NCBI RefSeq assembly: GCF_030124175.1
Contig: NZ_JASKMT010000013.1
Location: 82,352-146,351, forward strand
DNA: 64,000 bases
DNA from: Streptomyces sp. 549
Lineage (GTDB): Bacteria; Actinomycetota; Actinomycetes; Streptomycetales; Streptomycetaceae
Direction of reading: 5' to 3'
Position numbers and translations under genes: made by a program. The number at the start of each line of letters is the position of its first letter. The first letter of the stretch is position 1. This document shows positions 1 to 8,368 of this stretch, piece after piece. Below the pieces are notes generated by a model that made no database searches, had not been told where the DNA came from, and was given only the letters and a program-made list of their open reading frames with translations.

Positions 1-363
1 GACGTGGCGCAGCGTGTCCGCGGTGCGCTCACGCGCGGCGGTGGCCGGCAGGCCGGACATGCGGGCCATGTGCACCACGAACTCCGTCGCCGAGACGTCC
101 GGCGGCAGGCAGTCGTGCTCGGGCATGTACCCGACCCGCTCCCGGATGGCCGACCCGTGGCTGCGCACGTCCATGCCGAGCACGCTGGCGGTGCCCTCGG
201 TGGCCGGGGCCAGACCGAGGAGGATCTTGATAAGAGTGGATTTACCGGCCCCGTTGGCGCCCACCAGGCCGGTTACGCCCGGTGTGATGTCCACGGTCAG
301 CCGGTCGAGCGCGGTCACCCGGGGGTACCGCTTGCTGAGGCTTTCGGTCGCGATCACAGTCAC
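1..363 (-). CDS. ABC transporter ATP-binding protein, N-terminal part (runs off the window edge)
   Basis: The first about 120 residues of an ABC ATPase are read on the minus strand; the rest lies outside the window. The Walker A motif GANGAGKST sits at about residues 35-43, following a typical start in which the protein names a cargo loop (LSKRYPRVTALD). The sequence resembles the drug or lantibiotic exporter class that sits beside an ABC-2 type membrane permease. That partner would be outside the window. Two GTG starts are possible, at 361-363 and 355-357. An AGGGA just upstream favours the inner one. The family assignment is firm, the substrate is unknown. Confidence 0.85.
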   Translation of the reverse strand, partial: MTVIATESLSKRYPRVTALDRLTVDITPGVTGLVGANGAGKSTLIKILLGLAPATEGTASVLGMDVRSHGSAIRERVGYMPEHDCLPPDVSATEFVVHMARMSGLPATAARERTADTLRHV

Positions 364-767
364 GTCCCTGACGGTAGTGGCGCAGCGCACAGCGCACGTC
401 AACCCGGACGGCTGGATCGCCCTCCCCCTCAGGTCGTAGACACCCGTACGGGCGGGGGCCGCTGGTAGGGGATGCCGCGGTCCGTTGCGCGGTCTGTCCG
501 CGGTCTGTCCGCTTGAGCGGGCGAGGCGAGCCGGGCAGGCACCTACGTTGTTACCGACGGTATCCACAGGCCGGGCGGGACTCTTGACGCAGCCAGCGGC
601 TGTTGTCACATTGATCGGTGTCAGGGTGCGGCAGGCACCGCCGGACGGCGCTGACGCGGCATCGGCACGGGCGCAACATCGGCTGCCCGAGCGCACGTTG
701 CGACGCGCCCGCACCCGAACGGACCGGACCGGACTCGGCCGGCTTCTACGACAGGAAGGGCAGGCCC
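364..767. other. Intergenic region between divergent genes, possible promoter
   Basis: About 400 bases separate the ABC ATPase from the hydrolase/dehydrogenase gene, which point away from each other. On the plus strand TTGACG at 584-589 is followed 17 bases later by CACATT at 607-612, a weak sigma-70-like pair that could drive the downstream gene. A near DnaA-box word (TATCCACAG) lies around 560-568. I see no convincing coding sequence. Confidence 0.3.
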
Positions 768-2537
768 ATGAGCACCGCACCGGACGGCCCGCGCGAGCGG
801 TGGGTCACGACGGCCGAGGGCGTACGGCTGTGCGTGGCCGAGTGGGGCGCGCCCGACCGGCCGACCGTCGTGCTGCTGCACGGCTACCCCGACTCCAAGG
901 AGGTGTGGTCGCGCGTCGCCGCCCGGCTGCGCGACGACTTCCACGTCGTGCTGTACGACGTGCGCGGCTGCGGCCGGTCGTCCGCGCCGAGACCGCTGCG
1001 CGGCGGGTTCACCCTGGAGAAGCTGACCGACGACTTCCTCGCGGTGGCCGACGCGGTGAGCCGAGGCCGCCCCGTGCACCTGGTCGGGCACGACTGGGGG
1101 TCGGTGCAGGGCTGGGAGTTCGTCACCGTGCCCCGCACCGAGGGGCGGATCGCCTCCTTCACCTCGCTCTCCGGTCCCTCACTCGACCACCTCGGGCACT
1201 GGTTCAGGGAGCGCGCGGTCCGGCCCACGCCGCGCCGCGTCGGGCAGCTGCTCGGGCAGGGCGCGAAGTCCTGGTACGTCTACCTGCTGCACACCCCGAA
1301 GGTGCCCGAACTGGCCTGGCGCGGACCGCTCGGCCGCCTCTGGCCGGCCTTCCTGCGCCGGGCCGAGAAGGTCCCGCACGACGGCTACCCCACCGCCTCC
1401 CTGCCGGACGACGCCGCCCACGGCGCCTGGCTCTACCGCGACAACGTGCGCGCCCGGCTGACCAGGCCGCGCACCGACGCCCACGCGCACGCCCCCGTGC
1501 AGCTGATCACGCCCACCGGCGACGCCTTCCTCTCGCCCCGCCTGCACGACGGCCTGGAGCGGTGGGTGCCCCGGCTCACCCGCCGGACCCTGGCGGCCCG
1601 GCACTGGGCGCCGCGCACCAGGCCCGACCTCCTGGCCCGCTGGATCGGCGAGTTCGTACGGGCCCACGACGGGGACGGCCCGGGGCACGAGGTGCTGGCA
1701 CGCGGTCCCTACGCCGACCGGTTCGGTGGCCGGCTCGTCCTCGTCACCGGTGCGGCGAGCGGTATCGGACGGGCCGTGGCGCTGGCCTTCGCCGCGGCCG
1801 GGGCCCGGGTCGTCGCCGTCGACGTCGACGGCGGGGGTGCCGCCCGCACCGCGGAGCAGGCCCGGCTGGCCGGCGCGGCCGGCGCCTGGCCGGAAGTGGT
1901 CGACGTCTCCGACGAGGCCGCCATGAGCGCGCTCGCCGAACGGGTCACCGCCGAGCACGGCGTGGTGGACGTGCTGGTCAACAACGCCGGCATCGGCCTG
2001 TCGGGCACCTTCCTCGACACCACCACCGACGACTGGCGTTCCCTGCTGGACGTCAACCTGTGGGGTGTCATCCACGGCTGCCGACTGTTCGGCAGCCGGA
2101 TGGCGGAGCGCGGCCAGGGCGGGCACATCGTCAACACCGCCTCGGCAGCCGCCTTCGTGCCGTCCAGGGCGCTCCCCGCCTACAGCACCTCCAAGGCGGC
2201 GGTGCTGATGCTCAGCGAGTGCCTGCGGGCCGAACTCGCCGGCCAGGGCATCGGGGTGACCGCGATCTGCCCCGGCATCGTCGACACGGCCATCACCACC
2301 AGCAGCCGCTTCGTCGGCGTGGACGACAAGGAGCAGGAACGCCGCCGGCAGCGGGCCGCCCGGCTGTACCGCAGACGCGACTACCCGCCGGAGAAGGTGG
2401 CCGCCGCGGTGCTGCGCGCCGTCACGCACGACAGGGCGGTGGTCACCGTCACGCCCGAGGCGGCCGGCGCACGCCTGCTCGGCAGGCTGTCGCCGCGTGC
2501 CCTGTGCGGCCTGTCCAGAATCCGGCCCCGGCTGTGA
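768..2537 (+). CDS. Fused alpha/beta-hydrolase and short-chain dehydrogenase/reductase
   Basis: A 589-residue protein made of two enzymes. Residues about 20-310 are an alpha/beta hydrolase: HGYPDS (39-44) forms the oxyanion region and GHDWGS (107-112) is a nucleophile elbow with Asp109, as in haloalkane dehalogenase and epoxide hydrolase relatives. Residues about 320-589 are a classical SDR: cofactor motif TGAASGIG (327-334), NNAG (405-408) and catalytic YxxxK with Tyr472 and Lys476. The ATG at 768 is chosen because AGGAAGGG precedes it by about 8 bases. This two-domain layout is known in actinobacteria, but the substrate is not. A MerR regulator follows after a short tandem repeat and may be in the same transcript. 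Confidence 0.88.
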   Translation: MSTAPDGPRERWVTTAEGVRLCVAEWGAPDRPTVVLLHGYPDSKEVWSRVAARLRDDFHVVLYDVRGCGRSSAPRPLRGGFTLEKLTDDFLAVADAVSRGRPVHLVGHDWGSVQGWEFVTVPRTEGRIASFTSLSGPSLDHLGHWFRERAVRPTPRRVGQLLGQGAKSWYVYLLHTPKVPELAWRGPLGRLWPAFLRRAEKVPHDGYPTASLPDDAAHGAWLYRDNVRARLTRPRTDAHAHAPVQLITPTGDAFLSPRLHDGLERWVPRLTRRTLAARHWAPRTRPDLLARWIGEFVRAHDGDGPGHEVLARGPYADRFGGRLVLVTGAASGIGRAVALAFAAAGARVVAVDVDGGGAARTAEQARLAGAAGAWPEVVDVSDEAAMSALAERVTAEHGVVDVLVNNAGIGLSGTFLDTTTDDWRSLLDVNLWGVIHGCRLFGSRMAERGQGGHIVNTASAAAFVPSRALPAYSTSKAAVLMLSECLRAELAGQGIGVTAICPGIVDTAITTSSRFVGVDDKEQERRRQRAARLYRRRDYPPEKVAAAVLRAVTHDRAVVTVTPEAAGARLLGRLSPRALCGLSRIRPRL

Positions 2538-2590
2538 ACGGGCAGGCTGTGAACGGGCAGGCTGTGAACGGGCAGGCTGTGAACGGGCGG
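2531..2590 (+). repeat. Four tandem copies of a 15-bp unit across the SDR stop codon
   Basis: The unit GCTGTGAACGGGCAG is repeated exactly three times (2531-2575), with a fourth copy at 2576-2590 ending in CGG. The first copy contains the TGA stop of the hydrolase/dehydrogenase gene at 2535-2537. The last copy runs into the ribosome binding site of the MerR gene. Copy-number change would alter the spacing between the two genes by 15 bp steps. Confidence 0.95.
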
Positions 2591-2601
2591 AGGGGCTGAG
2601 C

Positions 2602-3621
2602 ATGTCCACCGGCGTGTACCGCATCGAGGACCTCGCCCGGCACAGCGGCTCCACCGTCCGGACCATCCGGGCCTACCAGGACCGCGGGCTGCTGCCCAAG
2701 CCGGAGCGGCGCGGGCGGGCCAACGTCTACGGCGGCGCCCACCTGACACGGCTGCGGCAGATAGCGGACCTGCTCGACCGCGGCTACACCCTGGCCAGCA
2801 TCAAGGAGCTGCTGGAGGCGTGGGACGCGGGCCGCGGCCTGAGCGGGGTGCTCGGCCTGGTCGCCGAGGTCGACGGCCCGTGGACGGACGAGGCGCCGGA
2901 CCGGCTGACCCGGGCCGAGCTGGACGCGCGCTTCGGCGGGCAGGCCGACGACACCGCCGTCGCGGAGGCCGTCGCGCTCGGCGTGATCGAGCCGGTCCCC
3001 GACCGGCCCGGTGAGTTCCTGGTGCCCAGCCCCCAGGAACTGGACGTGGCCGTCGAACTGCACGCAGCCGGGGTTCCGCTGGCCGCCATCACCGGCCATC
3101 TGCGGGAGCTGCGCGGGCAGGTGGAGCAGATGGCCGCCCGGTTCCTGGACTTCACCGGTGAGCACGTCTTCGCCCGCTTCCTGGCCCGCACCCCGACGGA
3201 GGCCGACGCCGCCGAGGCGGCCGGCCTGGTCCGCCGACTCCGGCCGCTCGCTCAGCAGACCGTCGACGCGGAACTGGCCCGCGCCATGCGCACACTGGCC
3301 GCCCGCGACCTGCGCACCCGGCTCGAAGCGGCCCTGGGGACCGCAGCGGGCCCGGGCCCGGCGGCTGAAGCAGCGCCAGGGACGGAAGCAGCACCGGGCA
3401 CAGGAGCAGGACCGGGCACAGGAGCAGCACCGGGCACGGAAGCGGGACCCCTGTCTGCACGGCGGCCACGCGGTGACCGGCTGGTGCCGCTGCCCGGCAC
3501 CGCGGCGCACGCGGTCGCCGACCTGGTCGGTGAGGAGAACGTGGCCGCCTTCGTCACCGCGGCCACCGAACGGGAGGTGCTGTCCCGGAAGATGGACCGA
3601 CTCGCCACACCGCCCACCTGA
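2602..3621 (+). CDS. MerR-family transcriptional regulator
   Basis: A 339-residue regulator with an N-terminal MerR winged helix-turn-helix (about residues 5-75; RIEDLARHSGSTVRTIRAY is the recognition helix region). A long C-terminal region follows, with a Pro/Gly/Ala/Thr-rich stretch (about 255-305) built from repeats such as APGTGAGPGT. The ATG at 2602 is preceded by GGAGGGG. The gene lies 64 bases behind the fused hydrolase/dehydrogenase in the same direction, so it may control that gene or itself. MerR proteins usually bind a small effector through the C-terminal part. No known effector-binding motif is recognisable here, so the signal is unknown. Confidence 0.88.
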   Translation: MSTGVYRIEDLARHSGSTVRTIRAYQDRGLLPKPERRGRANVYGGAHLTRLRQIADLLDRGYTLASIKELLEAWDAGRGLSGVLGLVAEVDGPWTDEAPDRLTRAELDARFGGQADDTAVAEAVALGVIEPVPDRPGEFLVPSPQELDVAVELHAAGVPLAAITGHLRELRGQVEQMAARFLDFTGEHVFARFLARTPTEADAAEAAGLVRRLRPLAQQTVDAELARAMRTLAARDLRTRLEAALGTAAGPGPAAEAAPGTEAAPGTGAGPGTGAAPGTEAGPLSARRPRGDRLVPLPGTAAHAVADLVGEENVAAFVTAATEREVLSRKMDRLATPPT

Positions 3622-3753
3622 CCAGGGACATAGGCTTTGCCCGCCCGGTGCGGGCCCGCCCTCCCGGCGTGCCGGGACCGCGGCCGTGTCCGACCGTCAC
3701 ACCTGACCGCCAGGACCTTCACACCTGACCGCCGTATCTGAAAAGGGAATCCC

Positions 3754-4527
3754 GTGCGTTTCACTCCGCGTCGCAGCGCCTCCGCCGCGCTTGCCGTCTC
3801 CGCACTCCTGCTCGTCACCGCCTGCTCCGGCTCGGGCTCGGGCTCGGACGACGCGCCGGGCGAGAAGCAGGACAAGGCGAAGAGCGAGGTGTCCTCGTCC
3901 CCCACGCCGGAGAAGAGCGCCGCCGAACTCACCGAGGAGCAGGTGAAGGCCGCCGTGCTGAAGACCTCCGACCTGCCCGAGGGATGGAAGGCCGACCGGG
4001 AGGTGTCCGACAGCGAGTTGGCACAGGCCGAGTTCCGGATGGCGACGGCCGACAAGCCCGCCTGCCAGCCGCTGCTCGACTCCGTCGTGGCCTCGGACTC
4101 CGCACCGCTGCCGCAGCAGGCTGCGATAGCCGCGTTCCTCAAGGGCGGGGACGACGGGCCGATGCTGCTCAGCGGCGTGACCGCCTACAAGGAGGCGGAA
4201 GCCGTGCGGATGACGAAGGAGAAGCCCCTGGCCAAGGCCTGCCAGCGCTTCACCGCCGACTTCGAGGGCGAGAAGATCACCTTCGTCCAGAGCCAGTTGT
4301 CCGTGCCGGAGGTGGGCGAGCAGTCCGGTGGCGTGCGCCTCCGCACCGCGGACACGGACGGCCTGGGGTCGATGCAGTGGGACATCGGCTGGACCCGGGT
4401 CGGCGGCACGATCGCCAACGTGACTCTGCTCAGCTTCGAGAAGTCCGAGAGCGCCAGCTTCGACCAGGCTCTGACGAAGGCCGCGGAGAAGGTCGAGAAG
4501 GCCGGCAAGGCGCCGGCGGGGGACTGA
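3754..4527 (+). CDS. Secreted lipoprotein of unknown function
   Basis: A 257-residue protein with an arginine-containing signal peptide and a lipobox, LLLVTAC, in which Cys24 would be lipidated. A Ser/Gly-rich linker (about 25-60) is followed by a soluble domain with no motif I recognise. A consensus AAAGGGAA precedes the ATG. It stands alone between the MerR gene and the next small gene. It is likely anchored on the outer face of the membrane. Related Streptomyces lipoproteins are numerous and mostly uncharacterised. Confidence 0.8.
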   Translation: MRFTPRRSASAALAVSALLLVTACSGSGSGSDDAPGEKQDKAKSEVSSSPTPEKSAAELTEEQVKAAVLKTSDLPEGWKADREVSDSELAQAEFRMATADKPACQPLLDSVVASDSAPLPQQAAIAAFLKGGDDGPMLLSGVTAYKEAEAVRMTKEKPLAKACQRFTADFEGEKITFVQSQLSVPEVGEQSGGVRLRTADTDGLGSMQWDIGWTRVGGTIANVTLLSFEKSESASFDQALTKAAEKVEKAGKAPAGD

Positions 4528-4676
4528 CCCTCCCGCCGGGCAGGCGCCCCACCAGAACACCGGCACGCTCCGGCGGTGGGCACTCACGGCGGTGGGCGGC
4601 CTCGGCGAAGGGCGCTCGGCGAAGGGCGGCGGTTCGGTGGAACGCCGCGCCGCCGGCTTCCCTCTTCTCCGCCGTG

Positions 4677-5141
4677 ATGACCGACCTGCCACCCGAACCG
4701 ACCACCGCGACCGTCGGCGGACGCACCTTCACCCTGCGACGGGTCGCCAGCGACCCGTTCACCCCGGCCGCCCTGGTGAACGGCCGGCAGGACTGGAAGC
4801 TGTTCGAGGGCGACGAGGTGGTCGCCGAACTGTGGGACGTCTGCCCGCCGGACCGGAGAACGGCCGTCCACGTGCTCCACGGCGACCTGCGGGGTGAGGA
4901 GCTGACGGTCGCCACCCGGCGGTCCCTGCGTGCGCGGCGACGCTTCGTGGAGTTCCGGACCGGCGGCAGGCGGCTGCGCATCGAGGCACGTCCCTTCGGC
5001 CGACGCGTGCGGGTCCGGCACCGGCTGGACGACGACCGGGAGGCGATCCTGCTCGGCCTGCTGGAGGCGTCGGGAGCCGAGCCCTTCCTCCTCGACTCCC
5101 CGCTGCGGACGGCGACCGGCGCGGGGGAGGACCGCGGCTGA
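4677..5141 (+). CDS. Hypothetical protein, 154 residues
   Basis: Soluble, basic protein without a signal peptide or membrane segment. I do not recognise a family. The start is taken as ATG 4677, with GTG 4674 directly before it as an alternative. No strong ribosome binding site is visible. Codon usage is typical of the host, which supports it being real. The middle is arginine-rich (about residues 80-125, with runs such as RSLRARRRF), which could mean nucleic acid binding, but this is only an inference. The stop codon lies inside the loop of a strong terminator hairpin. Confidence 0.6.
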   Translation: MTDLPPEPTTATVGGRTFTLRRVASDPFTPAALVNGRQDWKLFEGDEVVAELWDVCPPDRRTAVHVLHGDLRGEELTVATRRSLRARRRFVEFRTGGRRLRIEARPFGRRVRVRHRLDDDREAILLGLLEASGAEPFLLDSPLRTATGAGEDRG

Positions 5142-5156
5142 GCGGTCCTCCCCCGC
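5121..5156 (+). terminator. Hairpin terminator overlapping the end of the preceding gene
   Basis: A perfect 15-bp stem: the arm at 5121-5135 (GCGGGGGAGGACCGC) pairs with 5142-5156. The 6-base loop contains the stop codon of the 154-residue gene. There is no U-run, as is common in Streptomyces terminators. Confidence 0.8.
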
Positions 5157-5490
5157 CGCTACCACCGGCAGCCGTCCGCAGCGTGAACCCGGGCTGTCGG
5201 CCGGTGTGCGCTTTGTGCACGCCCCGCCTTCCGACCAGCACCGATGGGTGCCGTCCTGGCCATCTTGGCGCTGTGGAAAGCGTGTTGACCACCACGCGGT
5301 GGACAGGCACCGAACCAGCCGGAATGACCGATTCCGCACGGGACAAGGTATTCGGTAACGTCACAAGAAGGGCACCGGGACGCCCCTCGTCTCCCACATC
5401 CAGGATGTGGATAACCTGTGGATAACTACACCCGCCGCCCCGGCACGACGGCGGAATCCAGCCGTCCGGAGCCGCCCGACGCCGTGGCGG
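5157..5490. other. Convergent intergenic region with no clear gene
   Basis: About 330 bases between a plus-strand gene and the 3' end of htpX. Small open frames here lack ribosome binding sites and good codon bias. The only feature that stands out is a pair of DnaA-box-like words at 5405-5424. Confidence 0.5.
5405..5424 (-). promoter_or_regulatory. Two tandem DnaA-box-like sites
   Basis: TGTGGATAA occurs at 5405-5413 and again at 5416-5424, i.e. two copies of TTATCCACA on the minus strand, 11 bp apart and so on the same helix face. This is the E. coli-type consensus. Streptomyces oriC boxes more often read TTGTCCACA. The site lies between convergent genes, so it is unlikely to be a promoter element and could titrate DnaA or be chance. 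Confidence 0.5.
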
Positions 5491-6396
5491 TCAGGGCCGG
5501 CCCAGCTCGCGCGAGATGCGGCCCAGCTGGTCGAGGCGCTGCTCAAGCGTGGGGTGCGAGGACAGGAGCTTGCTCAACGACTGGCCGGAGAACGCCGGGG
5601 CGAAGAAGAACGCGTTGAACGGCTCGGCCCGGCGCAGGTCCCGGGTGGGGATCTGCGCCATCTGCCCGGTCACCTTGGTCAGCGCCGAGGCGAGCGCCGA
5701 CGGCTTGCCGGTGAGCAGCGCGGCCCCGCGGTCGGCGGACAGCTCCCGGTACCGGGAGAGCAGACGGGTCAGCAGGAAGCTGATCGCGTAGACGACCACA
5801 CTGACCAGGGGGACGATCAGCGCGATGATCGCGGTGTTGTTGTTCCGGCCGCCGCCCCGCATCATGCCGCTCCACAGGGCCATACGGGTGATCGTCCCGG
5901 CCAGCACACCCAGGAAGGACGCGAAGGTCATCACCGCGACGTCGCGGTGCGCGACGTGCGACAGCTCGTGCGCGAGCACGCCTTCCAGCTCCTCGGGCTC
6001 CAGCCTGCGCAGCAGCCCGGTGGTGGCGCACACCAGCGCCTTGTCCTGGCTGCGGCCGGTGGCGAAGGCGTTGGGCACGTCCGAGTCGGCGATCGCGACC
6101 CGCGGCTTGGGCATGTCGGCGAGCGCGCACAGCCGGTCGATGACGCCGTGCAGCTCGGGGGCCTGCTGCGGCGTGACCTCGCGGGCCCCCATGCTGTAGG
6201 CGGCGATCCTGTCGCTGAACCAGAACTGGGCGACGAACATGCCGCCGGCGAAGATCAGCACGAGCGGCCAGGCGTTCTGGAACAGCGCGATCAGCACGCC
6301 CATGAACACCACGTAGAGCAGACCGATGAGGAACATCGTGGTCACCATGCGGCGGGTGAGTCCCCGGTCGGGTGCGTAGCGTGTCGTCCGTGCCAT
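5491..6396 (-). CDS. htpX: Membrane zinc metalloprotease HtpX
   Basis: A 301-residue M48-family protease. Two N-terminal membrane segments (about 17-37 and 42-60) precede the catalytic helix HELSH (His143, Glu144, His147). A further pair of hydrophobic segments (about 155-175 and 190-215) and a RELSAD region, which supplies the third zinc ligand, follow. HtpX degrades misfolded membrane proteins at the cytoplasmic membrane. The next gene upstream on the same strand, 160 bases away, encodes PspAB, a protein of the phage-shock system. This fits a membrane-stress role for the pair. Length agrees with the family. Confidence 0.95.
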   Translation of the reverse strand: MARTTRYAPDRGLTRRMVTTMFLIGLLYVVFMGVLIALFQNAWPLVLIFAGGMFVAQFWFSDRIAAYSMGAREVTPQQAPELHGVIDRLCALADMPKPRVAIADSDVPNAFATGRSQDKALVCATTGLLRRLEPEELEGVLAHELSHVAHRDVAVMTFASFLGVLAGTITRMALWSGMMRGGGRNNNTAIIALIVPLVSVVVYAISFLLTRLLSRYRELSADRGAALLTGKPSALASALTKVTGQMAQIPTRDLRRAEPFNAFFFAPAFSGQSLSKLLSSHPTLEQRLDQLGRISRELGRP

Positions 6397-6557
6397 CTGC
6401 CGTCGCCTCCTGACGCCGTGCGTTCATTGACGCCCTATCCCCGGACTGTACGCCTTGTCCGGTTTGAGTGACGTCAATAAGATCATCGTGTGATGCGCCC
6501 CGCTGATCTCCTGCCCCGGCAGGTGCGCCACAGGCCCGGGGCGTCGGACGCCGGACG

Positions 6558-7118
6558 TCACAGGCCCGGGGCGCCCCACACCGGGAACCAGCGGCCCAGG
6601 TCGGCCTCCACGGTCAGGTCGTCGGCGAGCAGCGCCTTCGTCTGGAGCTCCAGCGCGCCGTCGCGCTTCTCGCCCGTGCCGGGCAGCGGCGCGAAGGGGT
6701 AGAAGGTGCCGCGCTTGTAGAGGTAGACCAGCGCCAGCGGCCGGTCCTGCCCGTCCCGGAAGCCGACCAGCGAGCACAGCAGCTGCGGGCCGAAGCCGGC
6801 GTCCTGCAGGTAGGTGTTGACCGCGTGCAGGTCGTTGACGAGGGCCGCGGTGTCCTCGGGCTCGTGGCGGCACAGCACCCACGTGTAGCCGAACGAGTCC
6901 TGGCTGAACTCGGCGGCGCCGAGCAGCTGCCGCACCTCCTCCTGTAGGCGGGTGAACGCGCCGCCCTCGACGCCGGCGAAGCACACCGAGCCCAGGCCCG
7001 TGGGACGGAACCCGCCACCGGTCTCCAGAGTGATCGCGGCGGACGGCAGCGCGAACAGCTGGTCCAGGTCGGGCCGGGCCGGCTTGCGCCGCCCGAAGAG
7101 CGCGTCCAGGAAGCCCAT
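6558..7118 (-). CDS. pspAB: PspA-associated protein PspAB
   Basis: A 186-residue cytoplasmic protein starting MGFLDALFGRRKPARPDLDQ. This N-terminus and the body resemble the actinobacterial PspAB family found beside htpX and linked with phage-shock protein A. The ATG lies 2 bases downstream of the stop of the preceding F420-type oxidoreductase gene, so the two are probably co-transcribed and translationally coupled. The exact role is not known. The name rests on my recognition of the sequence and on the htpX context. Confidence 0.75.
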   Translation of the reverse strand: MGFLDALFGRRKPARPDLDQLFALPSAAITLETGGGFRPTGLGSVCFAGVEGGAFTRLQEEVRQLLGAAEFSQDSFGYTWVLCRHEPEDTAALVNDLHAVNTYLQDAGFGPQLLCSLVGFRDGQDRPLALVYLYKRGTFYPFAPLPGTGEKRDGALELQTKALLADDLTVEADLGRWFPVWGAPGL

Positions 7119-7120
7119 GC

Positions 7121-8032
7121 TCAGTTCCCCCGTCCCAGCTGGGCGAGGCCGTCCACCGCGATGGCCTCGAAGGTCTTCTCGTCCGCGTCGAACATGGTGC
7201 CCGGCAGCGGCCAGTGCAGCACGAGTTCGTCGATGCCGAGCGCCGCGTGCGCACCGGCGAAGTCGACGAAGGCGTCGACCGAGTCCAGCGGACTGCCCGG
7301 GGTGAACCCGGTGAGCAGCACCTTGGGCAGCTCCGCCGGGTCGCGTCCCTCCTCGCGGCACACCTGGACCAGCCGGTCCAGCTGGGCGGCGACCGCGGCC
7401 AGGGACTGCGCTGCGGTACCGTCCGGGCCGACCTTCGGGTCACCGGTGGTGACCCACGCCTGCCCGTGCCGGGCCGCCAGCCGCATGCCGCGCGGTCCGG
7501 TCGCCGCGACGGCGAACGGCAGCCGGGGCCGCTGCACGCAGCCGGGGATGTTGCGCACCTCGTGGGCCGAGTAGAAGGCGCCCCGGTGGGTGGTGGCGCC
7601 CTCGGTCAGCAGCCGGTCCAGCAGCGGCACGAACTCGGCGAAGCGGTCCGCCCGCTGCCGGGGCGTCCACGGCTCCTCGTCCGCGCCCAGCAGCGCCGAC
7701 GCGTCGAACCCGTTGCCACCGGCACCGATGCCGAGCGTGATCCGGCCGGCGGAGACGTCGTCCAGCGAGATCAGTTCCTTCGCCAGCGTCACCGGGTGGC
7801 GGAAGTTCGGCGACGTCACGAGCGTGCCCAGGCGCAGGCGCTCGGTCGCCGTGGCGGCGGCGGTGAGGGTCGGCAGCGCGCCGAACCAGGGGCCGTCGCG
7901 GAACGGCACCCGCCACGACAGGTGGTCGTAGGTGTAGGCGGTGTGGAACCCCAGCTCCTCGGCCCGCTGCCAGCGGGCCCGGCCGCCCTCGTGCCAGCGC
8001 TGCACGGGCAGGATCACGGTACTCAGACGCAT
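7121..8032 (-). CDS. LLM-class F420-dependent oxidoreductase
   Basis: A 303-residue luciferase-like (TIM barrel) oxidoreductase. Family hallmarks include the N-terminal MRLSTVILPVQRW, the segment RLRLGTLVTSPNFRHP and the glycine-rich ITLGIGAGG. Such enzymes use reduced F420 (or FMN) to act on a wide range of organic substrates, so the substrate cannot be told from sequence. The start is the ATG at 8032. A longer open frame upstream is not needed and lacks a good initiation site. It is probably the first gene of an operon with pspAB. Confidence 0.9.
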   Translation of the reverse strand: MRLSTVILPVQRWHEGGRARWQRAEELGFHTAYTYDHLSWRVPFRDGPWFGALPTLTAAATATERLRLGTLVTSPNFRHPVTLAKELISLDDVSAGRITLGIGAGGNGFDASALLGADEEPWTPRQRADRFAEFVPLLDRLLTEGATTHRGAFYSAHEVRNIPGCVQRPRLPFAVAATGPRGMRLAARHGQAWVTTGDPKVGPDGTAAQSLAAVAAQLDRLVQVCREEGRDPAELPKVLLTGFTPGSPLDSVDAFVDFAGAHAALGIDELVLHWPLPGTMFDADEKTFEAIAVDGLAQLGRGN

Positions 8033-8368
8033 GCCCCCGACCCTACGCGGGCTTCCCACCGCCACGGGCACACCGACGGCGAATGGGCCGGCCTCAGCCG
8101 TGTGAACGTACTGAACGCCGCTGAGGCCGCACCCGGCGCGCACTCGGCGCACTCCATGGTGCCGGTGCACCGTCGCTGTGCGGCATCGCGCCGCCGTCGC
8201 GCCGAGCTGAGCGCCGCCGGCCCCGCGGTCGGGCTTCGATCTTCTGGAACGCCGCGGTGGAGGCGGGAAACGACGAGAGCGGGCCCGGGCGGCCTCGCGG
8301 CGACGGGCATGGCTCATCCGGGCACCCTCCCGCACGTCTGTGCGTGCATATGCGCGAGGATGTCACCC
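8033..8368. other. Divergent intergenic region
   Basis: About 335 bases between the oxidoreductase (minus) and the HAD hydrolase (plus). Promoters for both must lie here, but I could not assign them. No repeat, RNA or gene is convincing. Confidence 0.4.

Noticed and set aside
1179..2666. Long minus-strand frame opposite the hydrolase/dehydrogenase
   Set aside because: Shadow frame caused by high GC. It shows no domain and overlaps a gene with clear motifs.
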